From Sandaracinus amylolyticus (GTDB taxonomy: Bacteria > Myxococcota_A > Polyangia > Polyangiales > Sandaracinaceae), in the NCBI RefSeq assembly GCF_000737325.1, contig NZ_CP011125.1, positions 5,890,001 to 5,954,000 of the forward strand: 64,000 bases of DNA. Reading direction: 5' to 3'. Below, piece after piece: positions 1-8,446 of this stretch. Both the position numbers and the translations under genes were made by a program. A model generated the notes under the pieces. That model was not told the origin of the DNA. It did no database searches and saw only the letters and a list, made by a program, of their open reading frames with translations. Position 1 is the first letter of the stretch. Every line of letters begins with the position of its first letter.

Positions 1-157
1 CTTCGAGGACGCGCTGGTGTCGCTGGTCGACACGCTGCTCGCGCCGCGCGGCCTCGAGGTCGAGCGGTGGACCCGCGCGCCCTATCTCGCGCGGGGCGAT
101 CGCGACGCGCCGCTCCACGTGCTCGACGACGTGGTGCTCGTCGCGCGTCGTCGCTGA
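1..157 (+). CDS. C-terminal end of an unidentified protein (partial)
   Basis: Reading from base 2, 51 residues are open up to the TGA at 155-157; the gene begins to the left of the window. The tail contains an alternating hydrophobic pattern (LAPRGLEVERW, then VLDDVVLVARR) that resembles the last strands of a class I SAM-dependent methyltransferase, but the fragment is too short to decide. It ends convergently against the minus-strand gene that stops at 199. Function is not assigned. Confidence 0.5.
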   Translation, partial: FEDALVSLVDTLLAPRGLEVERWTRAPYLARGDRDAPLHVLDDVVLVARRR

Positions 158-160
158 GTG

Positions 161-200
161 CCGCGGTGGCACTGGCAGTGCCACGGTGGCACTGGCAATC
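161..200. repeat. 20-base near-perfect tandem duplication between convergent genes
   Basis: Bases 161-180 and 181-200 are the same 20-mer with three differences. Within it gtggcactg (166-174) is followed after one base by its exact reverse complement (176-184). It fills the gap between two convergent genes and overlaps the last codon of the minus-strand gene, so it may help end transcription, although the loop is too short for a classical terminator. Confidence 0.5.
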
Positions 201-2586
201 AGGCGTCCTGCGCGACCGACTCGATGCGCGACGCGTCGTCCGCACGACCGAGCGCGCGCAGACACGCCGCGAGCATGCGCATGGCGGTCGTCTCGCCCTT
301 GCGATCCCCGGCACGCCGCGCGAGCGCCAGCGCGCGCAGCGCGAGCCGCACCGCGCCCGTCGCGTCCCCACCGCGCAGCGCGACGGCGCCCTCCGCCAGC
401 GGCTGCCGCGGATCCGCGTCCTTCGCCGCCCCGCGATACCCCCGCGCCTTCGCGAGCGAGAGCCGCGCCGCGCCGAGATCGCCGCGCATCAGATCCGCGA
501 GCGCACGGAAGCGCGACACCGCGGCCATGTCGCTGCCCGACGCGACCGCGCGCTGCAGCAGCTGATCGAGCGCGACGAGATCGTGCGAGCGCACCGCCTC
601 CTCCGCGGCCGCCGCGAACGACGAGCGACGATCGTCCTCCTCGCCGCGCGAGTCGATCACGCCCGACTGCGTCGACGCGAGATCGTGGGCCGCGAGCGAG
701 ACCTGCTCCGTCGGCGGCTCGGTGTCGCGCACCGGGTGCTTGCCCGTGCCCTCGAGCTCGTCGAGCGCGATCTCGGCAGAGGGCGGCGCCGCGTCCTCCT
801 CGTCCCAGTCGGACTTGGGCGGCACGGTCGCCGACGCGCGCGAGAGCGCATCGACGTCGTGCGACGCGCCCGTGCCGAGCCGGCCGAGCAGCATCGCGAT
901 CCGCGACGCCGCGCGCCGGTAGCCCGTCTCCAGCGCGGCGCGACCGATCTCCATCAGCCGCGCGCTGCCGCGTTCCTCGAGCCCGCCTTCGATCTCGTAG
1001 TACGCGAGCTCGGCGCGCAGCGAAGGCAGCGCGACGTCGTCGGCACCTCGCTCGAGCAGTGCCTCCGCGACGAAGCGATGCAGCTCGGCCGCGCGCGCGG
1101 GAGGCATGCCCTGCACGACGAACCGGCGCAGGAACGACGAGCTCGGGTGCGGCCGCATCACGCCGTGCGGCGCCGCGCCGGCGGGCCATCCACCGTCGGG
1201 CGAGAGCCACGCCTCGCGCGCGAGCCGATCGAGCGCGCGCGCCCTCGCCTTCTCGCTCACTCCGTCGCGCGACGCGACCGCCTCGATCAGCTCGCGCGTC
1301 GCGCCCTCGGGCGACACGCAGACCGCCTCGAGCAGACGGCGCGGCTCGTCCTCGAGCCGCGACATCCGCTCGTCGACGACCTCCTCGAGCGGGATCGCGC
1401 TCATCCCGCCGCGCGGCGCGCCGCGCCACACGAACCCGTCGCCCTCGACGACGAGGTCCCCCGACGCGATCAGCGCGCGCGCGACCTCGACCACGCCGAG
1501 CGGGGTCTCGCCGCCGAGCACCGCGATGCGGCGCGCGAGCTCGGGATCCGTCGCGTCACCGAGCACCGTCTGCGCGACCGCGCGCGCGTCCGACGTGCGC
1601 AGCGGCGGCAGCACGAGCTCGCGCACCGGCTCCGCGAGACCGGTCGGGAGCTTCACGTCGACGGGATACCGCGCGATCAGCGCGATCGGCGCGCCGATCG
1701 CGCGCGCACCGAGCAGCACGTCGAGGCTCGCCGCGTCGACCATCGCGAGCGGCGTGAGGAACACCCAGCTGCGCGCGTCGCGCCCGCCATCACCGACGCG
1801 CGAGAGCAGCGTCGCGAGCGCGTCCGCGACGGCATCGCACGGAGGCAGACCGCCGCGCAGCGTCACGCGCAGCACGCGTCCCGCGCTGCGCCCCGCCGCG
1901 TCGTCTCCGCACGCCGCGATCACCGCGTCGTCCGCGCCGAGCGTCCGCCCGAGCGCGTAGCGCAGGCTCGCGAGCGGCGCGATGCCGCCCGCCGCGCTCC
2001 CGACCGGCAGCAACAAGCGCGGCCGGAGGCGCGCCATCGCCGCGCTCACCAGCTCGATCGCGCCCGCACCGACCGGCCCGCGCAGCACCACCGCGGGCGC
2101 CTCGCGCGAGCCCAGCATCGACACGAGCGACTCGAGGTGCTCCGCGGTGATCGGCGCGATCGGCGGGCGCGTGAGCTTGCCGATCGCCTCGCCCACGGTG
2201 TCGAGCCGGTGCGCGCGATCGACGACCGAGCCGCGCGGCCCACCGACGCCGGTCGAGACCTGGCGTCCGAACAGGAAGAGCCCCTCCGCGCGTTCCCGCG
2301 CCGCGGGATCGAGCACGACCTCGCCCGACTGCGCGCGTGCGGCGAGCGCCTCCGCGATCTCGACCGCGCGTCCCGCTCCGTCCTGCAGCGTCCCGAGCGC
2401 GACGCCGATCACGATCGCGAGCTGCTGTCGCTCCGCCTCGTCGACCAGATCCATCGCGACGTCGAGCACGTCGGACGTGTCGCCGGGATCGAACGCGCCG
2501 ACCACGGTGCCCGAGATCGTCGCGAGGATCTCTCCGCCCGCCGCGAGCAAGCGCGCGCGCACGGTCCGCGCCCACCCCACGATCAC
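199..2586 (-). CDS. Cyclase-like / degenerate ATPase / TPR protein
   Basis: A 795-residue protein from a GTG start. Residues 1-120 look like the remains of a class III adenylate cyclase or similar sensor domain (AAGGEILATISGTVVGAF, then IVIGVALG). Around residue 175 a P-loop-like GPVGAGA lacks the Lys-Ser/Thr of a working Walker A. The middle resembles the STAND/AAA regulators that follow such cyclase domains, and the C-terminus is Ala-rich helical repeats of TPR type. The reading frame stays open upstream to the stop codon of pspA and encodes plausible domain sequence, but contains no ATG, GTG or TTG there, so the true start could be a CTG near 2624-2660. Probably regulatory and co-transcribed with pspA. 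Family assignment is moderate. Confidence 0.7.
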   Translation of the reverse strand: MIVGWARTVRARLLAAGGEILATISGTVVGAFDPGDTSDVLDVAMDLVDEAERQQLAIVIGVALGTLQDGAGRAVEIAEALAARAQSGEVVLDPAARERAEGLFLFGRQVSTGVGGPRGSVVDRAHRLDTVGEAIGKLTRPPIAPITAEHLESLVSMLGSREAPAVVLRGPVGAGAIELVSAAMARLRPRLLLPVGSAAGGIAPLASLRYALGRTLGADDAVIAACGDDAAGRSAGRVLRVTLRGGLPPCDAVADALATLLSRVGDGGRDARSWVFLTPLAMVDAASLDVLLGARAIGAPIALIARYPVDVKLPTGLAEPVRELVLPPLRTSDARAVAQTVLGDATDPELARRIAVLGGETPLGVVEVARALIASGDLVVEGDGFVWRGAPRGGMSAIPLEEVVDERMSRLEDEPRRLLEAVCVSPEGATRELIEAVASRDGVSEKARARALDRLAREAWLSPDGGWPAGAAPHGVMRPHPSSSFLRRFVVQGMPPARAAELHRFVAEALLERGADDVALPSLRAELAYYEIEGGLEERGSARLMEIGRAALETGYRRAASRIAMLLGRLGTGASHDVDALSRASATVPPKSDWDEEDAAPPSAEIALDELEGTGKHPVRDTEPPTEQVSLAAHDLASTQSGVIDSRGEEDDRRSSFAAAAEEAVRSHDLVALDQLLQRAVASGSDMAAVSRFRALADLMRGDLGAARLSLAKARGYRGAAKDADPRQPLAEGAVALRGGDATGAVRLALRALALARRAGDRKGETTAMRMLAACLRALGRADDASRIESVAQDA

Positions 2587-2679
2587 GCCGGGTTGGCTGA
2601 GATCGTCCCGCCCGCGCGTCGCGAGGCGATGCCAGACGATCAGTCGCTCGACCGTGCCCAGCGGCCGCTCCGCGACGCG

Positions 2680-3360
2680 TCAGGAGCCTTCGAGCTTGCG
2701 CTTGAGGGCCGCGAGATCGTCCTCGACGGCCGCGCCACCGCTCTTCTTCTCGAGATCGCGGAAGCGACGCTCGACCGCCGCGCGCTCGGGATCGTCGAGC
2801 AGGTTCGATGCTTCGACCTCGGCCTCGAGCTGATCGATGCGGCCCGAGAGCTGATCGAGCCCGTCGAGCGTCTCCGCGCCGAAGCGGCCGCCACCGGCGC
2901 CGCCCGCGCTGCTGCTCTCTCGCGCGCGGCGCACCTGCGCGGCGAGCGTCGTCTTGCGCGCCTTGAGGTCCTCGATCTTTGCTTCGATCTGCTCGAGCGT
3001 GCTCTGCAGATCGCGCGCGCTCCCGAACGCGGCGTCGGCCTGCTTCTGGACGTTGTCCTGCGTGGACTTCGCCTTCTGCTTCATCTTCAGCGCTTCGCGC
3101 GCGAGCTGCTCGTCACCCGAGCGGAGCGCGAGGACCGCCTTGTCCTCCCAGCTCTTCACCTCGTCGCCGTGCTCCGCGACCTTCTTCTCGAGGCGCTTCG
3201 CGGTGCCGAGCTGCGTGACCAGCTCCTTCTTCGCGCGCTTCAGCTCGTTCTCCATATCGAGAACGGTCTGATCGAGGAGCTTCGCGGGATCCTCGGCGCG
3301 GTCGACCAACGAGTTGAGGTTCGACTTCAGGACCCGGTTGAAACGATCGAAGATGCCCAT
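2680..3360 (-). CDS. pspA: PspA/IM30 family membrane-stress protein
   Basis: A 226-residue protein starting MGIFDRFNRVLKSNLNSL, the amphipathic N-terminal helix typical of PspA/Vipp1, followed by long charged coiled coils with the usual DPAKLLDQTVLDMENEL pattern. Length fits the family. These ESCRT-III-like proteins assemble on the inner membrane and protect it during envelope stress. A Gly/Ala/Ser stretch (near residues 150-160) interrupts the coil before the last helices, which is a mild oddity. The start is supported by a GGAGAAGG ribosome binding site. The next gene on the strand begins about 90 bases further and probably shares the transcript. No pspF or pspBC is nearby. Confidence 0.93.
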   Translation of the reverse strand: MGIFDRFNRVLKSNLNSLVDRAEDPAKLLDQTVLDMENELKRAKKELVTQLGTAKRLEKKVAEHGDEVKSWEDKAVLALRSGDEQLAREALKMKQKAKSTQDNVQKQADAAFGSARDLQSTLEQIEAKIEDLKARKTTLAAQVRRARESSSAGGAGGGRFGAETLDGLDQLSGRIDQLEAEVEASNLLDDPERAAVERRFRDLEKKSGGAAVEDDLAALKRKLEGS

Positions 3361-3500
3361 CGCCTTCTCCGCTCCGCGAGATCGCAGGTTGCCACGGCGC
3401 TCGCGCTTTAGGAAGCGAACGCGTCGGTGCGCGCGCGGTCGTCGACTCGACGCGCACGAAAGAGCAAGCGGGGCTGGGGCCCCGCGCGCAGTGTTCGGGG

Positions 3501-3524
3501 AGAGGGGTCTTCCAAGACCCCTCT
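3501..3524. other. Perfect inverted repeat between divergent genes
   Basis: agaggggtctt is followed after cc by its exact reverse complement. It lies between pspA (minus) and the epimerase gene (plus), which diverge. A terminator is unexpected there, so it may be an operator or the terminator of a short or antisense transcript. There is no T-run. Confidence 0.45.
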
Positions 3525-3544
3525 CGGAATGCTAGCGCTCGGCC

Positions 3545-4516
3545 ATGGTTCGCGATTCCACGCTCCTGCTCACCGGCGGCGCCGGGTTCATCGGCACCGC
3601 GCTCACGCGCCGCCTGCTCGAAGCGGGCAACCGCGTGCGCGTGTTCGACACGCTGCGCCGCAACGCGCTCGCCGAGGCGGGCCTCGACAAGGCGCCGGGC
3701 GTCGAGCTCGTCGTCGGCGACGTGCGTGATCTCGGCGCGCTCGAGCACGCGGCGCAGGGCGTCGACTACGTGGTGCACATGGCGTCGATCGCCGGCGTCG
3801 ACACCGTGCTGAAGAACCCCGTGCTCACGATGGAGATCAGCCTCGAGGGCACGATGAACGCGCTGCGCGCGTCGCTGAAGGTGCCGGGGCTCAAGCGCTT
3901 CGTGGACTTCTCGACGAGCGAGGTGTTCGGCAGCTACGCGTTCCGCGTGCGCGAGGCCGACGTGACGAGCCTCGGCGCGGTCGGCGAGGCGCGCTGGACG
4001 TACGCGGTGTCGAAGCTCGCGACCGAGCACCTCGCGCACAACTACTGGAAGCAGCACGGTCTTCCCACGTGCTCGATCCGCCCGTTCAACATCTACGGGC
4101 CCGGCCAGGTCGGCGAAGGCGCGATCCACGCGTTCGTCGTGCGCGCGCTCCAGGGCAAGCCGATCACGATCCACAACGAAGGCGATCAGATCCGATCGTG
4201 GTGCTACATCGACGACATCGTCGACGCGATCCTGCTCTCGCTCACGCGCGACGAGGCGATCGGTCAGTCGTTCAACGTCGGCAACCCGCGCAGCACGATC
4301 ACGATCTACCAGCTCGCGCGGCTCGTCGTTCAGCTCTGCGGGAGCCAGTCGCCGATCGAATTCGTCGAGTGGAATTTCCCCGACGTCGAGCTGCGCATCC
4401 CCGACGTGAAGAAGGCGGAGAAGCTCCTCGGCTTCCGCGCGCACGTCGATCTCGAGGACGGCCTCGCGCGGACGATCGCGTGGTATCGCGAGAAGCTCGC
4501 GCGTGCCGGCGCTTGA
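3545..4516 (+). CDS. NAD-dependent epimerase/dehydratase
   Basis: A 323-residue extended short-chain dehydrogenase. It has the Rossmann nucleotide motif GGAGFIG at residues 11-17, the catalytic Ser/Thr region STSEVFG near 123-129 and the YxxxK pair at Y153/K157. The late motif IRPFNIYGPGQ is typical of UDP-glucose 4-epimerase, UDP-glucuronate decarboxylase and dTDP-glucose dehydratase relatives, which act on nucleotide sugars for cell-surface polysaccharides. The exact substrate cannot be told from sequence alone. ATG start chosen because it directly precedes the first beta strand. The neighbours give no polysaccharide context. Confidence 0.88.
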   Translation: MVRDSTLLLTGGAGFIGTALTRRLLEAGNRVRVFDTLRRNALAEAGLDKAPGVELVVGDVRDLGALEHAAQGVDYVVHMASIAGVDTVLKNPVLTMEISLEGTMNALRASLKVPGLKRFVDFSTSEVFGSYAFRVREADVTSLGAVGEARWTYAVSKLATEHLAHNYWKQHGLPTCSIRPFNIYGPGQVGEGAIHAFVVRALQGKPITIHNEGDQIRSWCYIDDIVDAILLSLTRDEAIGQSFNVGNPRSTITIYQLARLVVQLCGSQSPIEFVEWNFPDVELRIPDVKKAEKLLGFRAHVDLEDGLARTIAWYREKLARAGA

Positions 4517-4558
4517 CGGCGGCTTCGCATCGAAGAGAGCATCGGGATCGGTTGTCCC

Positions 4559-5653
4559 TTGAGCGGTGAAGCGCGCGCATTCCGGCTCGACGACGTGCGA
4601 GCGGACGGTTGGTTCGAGCGCCTCGGCGAAGGCTCGCCGACCTTCGCACAGCTGTGCGACGTCGTCGGCCCACGTTTCGTGGCGTTCGCGGTGGTCGCGG
4701 GAGTCCGCATCACGTCCGTGAGCGTCGATGCGCGCGTGCAGGACGCGTCGCAGATCGAGTTCACGCTCGGCGAAGGTGGGCCCGCGCAGCGGCTGCAGCT
4801 CGGTGAGTTCCGGCGGCGCCTCGCGTCCGCGCTGCTCGCCGATGACGAGCCGCAGCGCCCGCTCCCGGCGAAGCCGAAGAGCGACGACCTCACCGCGTTC
4901 ATCGGGTTCCGCTGGGTGCTGCTCAGCGCGATCTTCGGGATCAAGCTGCGCGAGCTGCGGATGCACCCCGACGGGCGCAACGGAGTCGTCGTCGATCTCG
5001 GCGGTGCGATCGACGAGATCCCGGTGCGCGAGCTGCGCGACGTGATCAAGGACCGCATCCGCGCGGAGTCGCAGAAGGCGCGCCCGCCCTCGCCGTTCGC
5101 GATCGATCTCAACGTCGTGCCCGCGGTGCTGTCCGCGGCGAACGCGAACGATCACGAGCGCGTGATCGATCTGATCGGCGCGTGGCCGGGCCCGCTCTCG
5201 CTGCTCCTGCGCACCGCGGAGGGCCAGTCGCTCTCGCCCGAGGTGCGCGCGACGCTCGCGCGCGCGCTCGGCGTGCTCGGCAGCGCGTACGTCGCGGTCG
5301 ATCGTGTGGACTGGGCGCAGGAGGTCCTGCGGCTCGGCATCCAGTGGGGCCAGGACGGGCCCGCGGCGGGCGATCTGTTCCGCCGGCTCGGCGAGGCGCA
5401 CGCGTCGCGCGATCGGCACGGCGAGGCGATCGGCCTGTTCCGCCGCGCGATCCAGCTCGGTGCGCCGAAGAAGGACGTGCTGCCGCTGCTCGCGTCGTCG
5501 TTCGCGGCGCGACAGCGCCACCTCGCGGTGATGGCGTGCGTCGACGAGGCGTCGGAAGAGGGCGTGAGCGACGCGCGGGTGCGCGAGCTGCGCGAAGAGG
5601 CGATCGGCGCGCTCGGCGAGGCCTGGATGCGCTACCGCCAGTACGTCGGGTGA
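4559..5653 (+). CDS. TPR-like protein of unknown function
   Basis: A 364-residue protein from a TTG start 42 bases after the epimerase gene, on the same strand and possibly in one transcript. I do not recognise the N-terminal half, which looks like a mixed alpha/beta domain (residues 1-170) with a conserved-looking VRELRDVIKDRI helix. Residues 180-350 are alpha-helical with TPR-like spacing, for example LFRRLGEAHASRDRHGEAIG followed by a second similar helix pair. No signal peptide or membrane segment. Probably a cytoplasmic scaffold. The alternative starts further in would remove only a short unconserved segment. Confidence 0.65.
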   Translation: MSGEARAFRLDDVRADGWFERLGEGSPTFAQLCDVVGPRFVAFAVVAGVRITSVSVDARVQDASQIEFTLGEGGPAQRLQLGEFRRRLASALLADDEPQRPLPAKPKSDDLTAFIGFRWVLLSAIFGIKLRELRMHPDGRNGVVVDLGGAIDEIPVRELRDVIKDRIRAESQKARPPSPFAIDLNVVPAVLSAANANDHERVIDLIGAWPGPLSLLLRTAEGQSLSPEVRATLARALGVLGSAYVAVDRVDWAQEVLRLGIQWGQDGPAAGDLFRRLGEAHASRDRHGEAIGLFRRAIQLGAPKKDVLPLLASSFAARQRHLAVMACVDEASEEGVSDARVRELREEAIGALGEAWMRYRQYVG

Positions 5654-5685
5654 TCACTCCCTCGTTGCCGAGTCCGCCCTCGATG

Positions 5686-5691
5686 TAAGAT
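5686..5691 (+). promoter_or_regulatory. Putative -10 box (TAAGAT) of a leaderless gene
   Basis: TAAGAT lies six bases before the GTG start at 5698, which puts the predicted transcription start on the start codon. No Shine-Dalgarno sequence is seen and no clear -35 box. Confidence 0.4.
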
Positions 5692-5697
5692 GCGGCC

Positions 5698-7764
5698 GTG
5701 AGCACTCGCGACGCGCTCGCGCCCGTGCGGGCGCGTGGAGCTCCTCCGGGCGATGCGCCCGGTGATGCGCGCGGCCGCCCGCGGTTCGCGCTGCGCTTCG
5801 AGGCGGGGCGCGGCGTGCTCGCGCTCGCGCGTCCGCTCGCGTTCGGCGCGGGCGAGATCGAGCAGCTCGAGATCGATCTCGGGCGCCTGGGCGGCGCGAT
5901 CGATCTGCGCGCCGGCGCAGCGCGGTTCCGCCATCGTCGCGGCGACGTCACGCGGCTCGACGTGCGGATCGATCTCGACGCGCTCGCGGGCGCGCTGAGC
6001 ACCGACGCGATCGAGGTGCGCACGATCGCGACGACGCGCGAGTCGCTGACCGTCGCGCTCCGCGACGCGACGCGAACGCTCGTCGTCGAGCTCGTGCCGG
6101 CGTGGGACGGAGACGATCTGGTGCTCGCGCTGCGCGGCGCACGCGCCGCGATCGACGGGCCACGCACCACGTTCGGCGACGCGCTCGCGCTGCTCGCCTC
6201 GATGCGCGCGCCGTTCGATCCCACGCGCGGCCTGGCGCGCATCGACGATCCGTTGCGTCGCGCGCTCACCGAGGCGCTCGTCCCGCACGGACAGCGCGTC
6301 CCCCTGGTGCGCGGCGCGCGACGCGAGGCGCCGCGCTTCGAAGCGCGTCACCTGCGGCTGCGGCTCGGCGAGCGCGGCGAGGTGAGCGCGGCCGTGCGCG
6401 CGGCGCTCGAGGACGCGCGGGTGATCGCGCCGGTGCTCGCGGCGCTGGCGATCGATCGCGAGGATGTCGCGCGGCGGGAGCTGCACGCGGTCCAGGGCTG
6501 CGACGCCGCCGAGGCGCTGCGCGCAGAGCTCGAGCGAGCGCGCGATGCGCGCGATCCGAGCGTGGCGCTGCGCGAGGCGCTCGCGTCCCACGACGTCGAG
6601 GGCGCCGCGAGCCACGCCCGCGCGCTCGCGGCGGTCGAGCGCTGCGACGATCTCGCGATCGAGGGGCTGACCGCGGCGTCGCGGCTCGCGCGCGACGACG
6701 ATCCGGGCACCGCGGCCGATCTCGCGGCACGTGCGCTGGCGCGTCGTCCGCGCGACCCCGAGCTCGCGCTCGCGTGGCTGGAGCGCGTCGCGCACGCGCC
6801 GGAGAGCGACGCGCTGGTCGGCGGCGTGCGCGCGCTCGCGGCGACGATCGCGGGCCCGCGGCGCGGCGAGGTGCTGCGCGCGGCGGCGGCGTTGCTCGAT
6901 CGCGCGGGTGAGATCGACGAGGGCGCGCGCGCGTGGGACGAGGCCGCGCGGATCGATCCCGGCGACGTGGTCGCGATCGAAGGGCTCGCGGCATCGCTCG
7001 CGCGGCGCGACCGGAACGACGAGGCGCTCGCAGCGTGGGATCGCGCGGCGGCGCTGCACGAGGATCGCGACGCCGCGGCGCGCGCGCTGATGCACGCCGC
7101 GGAGCGCGCGCGGGCCGCGGGTCACCTGCGCGGCGCGGCGGCGCGGCTCGAGGACGCGGCGGCGCAGGCCGAGTCCGAGGCGCTGCAGCTCGAGGCGCTC
7201 GCGACGCTGTCCGCGATCCGTCGCGCGAGCGGCGCGCGCGAAGCAGCCGCCGAGGCCGACGCGCGCATCCTGGAGCTCGCGGAGCGCGGCGCCGGGACCA
7301 CGCTCGTGCGCGCGCTGCACGCGATGGCGCGCGCCGCGATCGACGAGCGCGCCGAGGTGCGCGCGCGTGCCGCGATCGACGCGCTGCGCCGGGCGGGCGA
7401 GGACGTCACGTCGCTCGAGCACGCGCTCGACGCCGGGGCGCTCGACGCGCTGGAGCGCGACGCACCGGAGCGCGGCGACGGCGATCCCAATGCGCGTGCC
7501 CTCGCGGCCCGCAGCATCGCGGAGCGGCTGCGCGCGAGCGGGCGCCTCGGCGACGCGGCCCGCGCGCTCGCTCGCGCCGGCGCGATCACCCACGACGCGG
7601 CCACGCTGCGCGCCGCGCTCGAGCTCGCCGAGAAGGCAGAGGCCTGGGACGCGGCGCGCGAGGTGATCGAGCGCGCGATCGAGGTCGTCGGCGACGGCCC
7701 GGCGCGCGCGCAGCTCGAAGCGCGGCGGGCCCTGGTGATGGCGAAGCTGCTACGGAATCCGTAG
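5698..7764 (+). CDS. Large Ala/Arg-rich TPR-repeat protein
   Basis: A 688-residue protein from a GTG start. The N-terminal 220 residues form an unrecognised domain with alternating strands; the remainder is continuous helical repeats with TPR signatures such as GEIDEGARAWDEAARIDPGD and RNDEALAAWDRAAALHED. Very rich in Ala, Arg, Asp and Glu, as expected for repeats in this base composition. No signal peptide, so likely cytoplasmic. It follows another TPR-like gene by 44 bases, suggesting a shared scaffold role. The stop codon TAG lies inside a large palindrome. No enzymatic motif was found. Confidence 0.7.
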   Translation: MSTRDALAPVRARGAPPGDAPGDARGRPRFALRFEAGRGVLALARPLAFGAGEIEQLEIDLGRLGGAIDLRAGAARFRHRRGDVTRLDVRIDLDALAGALSTDAIEVRTIATTRESLTVALRDATRTLVVELVPAWDGDDLVLALRGARAAIDGPRTTFGDALALLASMRAPFDPTRGLARIDDPLRRALTEALVPHGQRVPLVRGARREAPRFEARHLRLRLGERGEVSAAVRAALEDARVIAPVLAALAIDREDVARRELHAVQGCDAAEALRAELERARDARDPSVALREALASHDVEGAASHARALAAVERCDDLAIEGLTAASRLARDDDPGTAADLAARALARRPRDPELALAWLERVAHAPESDALVGGVRALAATIAGPRRGEVLRAAAALLDRAGEIDEGARAWDEAARIDPGDVVAIEGLAASLARRDRNDEALAAWDRAAALHEDRDAAARALMHAAERARAAGHLRGAAARLEDAAAQAESEALQLEALATLSAIRRASGAREAAAEADARILELAERGAGTTLVRALHAMARAAIDERAEVRARAAIDALRRAGEDVTSLEHALDAGALDALERDAPERGDGDPNARALAARSIAERLRASGRLGDAARALARAGAITHDAATLRAALELAEKAEAWDAAREVIERAIEVVGDGPARAQLEARRALVMAKLLRNP

Positions 7765-7782
7765 CGCTACGGATTCCGTAGC
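7749..7782. terminator. 34-base perfect palindrome built of two smaller palindromes
   Basis: A 17-base arm (7749-7765) is followed directly by its exact reverse complement (7766-7782). Each arm itself contains ctacgga-a-tccgtag or its complement, a 7-base inverted repeat. It includes the stop codon of the upstream gene and lies between convergent genes, so it may act as a bidirectional terminator, but there is no T-run and the double symmetry also fits a protein-binding site. Confidence 0.5.
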
Positions 7783-7879
7783 GCTGGACGACTGTCGAAA
7801 TCCGGCTCGCCCGCGGGTCCCAACGCGCTCCGCGCGCTCCCGTCCGGGACCGCCGGACGAGCACTCCCGCAAGGCTCGC

Positions 7880-8446
7880 TCAGCCCCGCCACTCGCTGAC
7901 GATGCTCTCGACGCTCGGGCGCGCGCCGTCGGGCGGAACCATCGTCGGGGTCCCGACGTAGAGCACGCCGACGATGTGCTCGCTCTCGCCGAGGCCGAGC
8001 CGCTCGTGCACGGCGCGATCGTAGACCGCGTCGCCGGTCTTCCAGATCGCGCCGAAGCCCTCGGCCTGCGCCGCGATCTCGAGCCCGTACGCGACGCACC
8101 CCGCGCTCAGCAGCTGCTCGACCTCGGGGATGTTCTTCCCACCCGTCTTGTACGACGCCGCGACGATCACGAGCAGCGGCGCGCGCAGCGCCTTGTCGCG
8201 CTCGCGCGCGAGGTCCTCGTCGCTCACCGACGGCTTCCGCCGCTTCAGCGAGTCCGCCATCACCTCGCCGAAGCGCGCGCGCGCCTCGCCGCGGATCAGC
8301 AGCACGCGCCACGGGCGCAGCGCGCCATGATCGGGCGCGCGCAGCGCCACGCGCAGGATGCGATCGAGCGCCGCGCCCTCGGGCGCAGGCTCACCGAGCT
8401 TGCCGAGCGATCGCCGTGAGAGGAGCAGCTCCATCGCGTCCATCAT
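7880..8446 (-). CDS. Nitroreductase family FMN protein (YdjA-like)
   Basis: A 188-residue protein of the small single-domain nitroreductase type. It opens with MELLLSRRSLGKLGEP, the FMN phosphate-binding RRS motif, followed by APDHGALRPWR typical of the YdjA subgroup, and later the flavin-site GFGAIWKTGD. Such enzymes are FMN-dependent NAD(P)H oxidoreductases; the physiological substrate is usually unknown. Its ATG overlaps the stop codon of tgt by four bases (ATGA), so it is the last gene of the queA-tgt unit and translationally coupled to it. Confidence 0.88.
   Translation of the reverse strand: MMDAMELLLSRRSLGKLGEPAPEGAALDRILRVALRAPDHGALRPWRVLLIRGEARARFGEVMADSLKRRKPSVSDEDLARERDKALRAPLLVIVAASYKTGGKNIPEVEQLLSAGCVAYGLEIAAQAEGFGAIWKTGDAVYDRAVHERLGLGESEHIVGVLYVGTPTMVPPDGARPSVESIVSEWRG

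Noticed and set aside
67-3411. Open plus-strand frame of 1114 residues
   Set aside because: Antisense shadow of the cyclase-like gene and pspA; Arg/Ala-rich with no domain pattern.
3361-3430. Sigma-54 promoter of pspA
   Set aside because: TGGCA and TGC are present but the spacing between GG and GC is not the required 10 bases.
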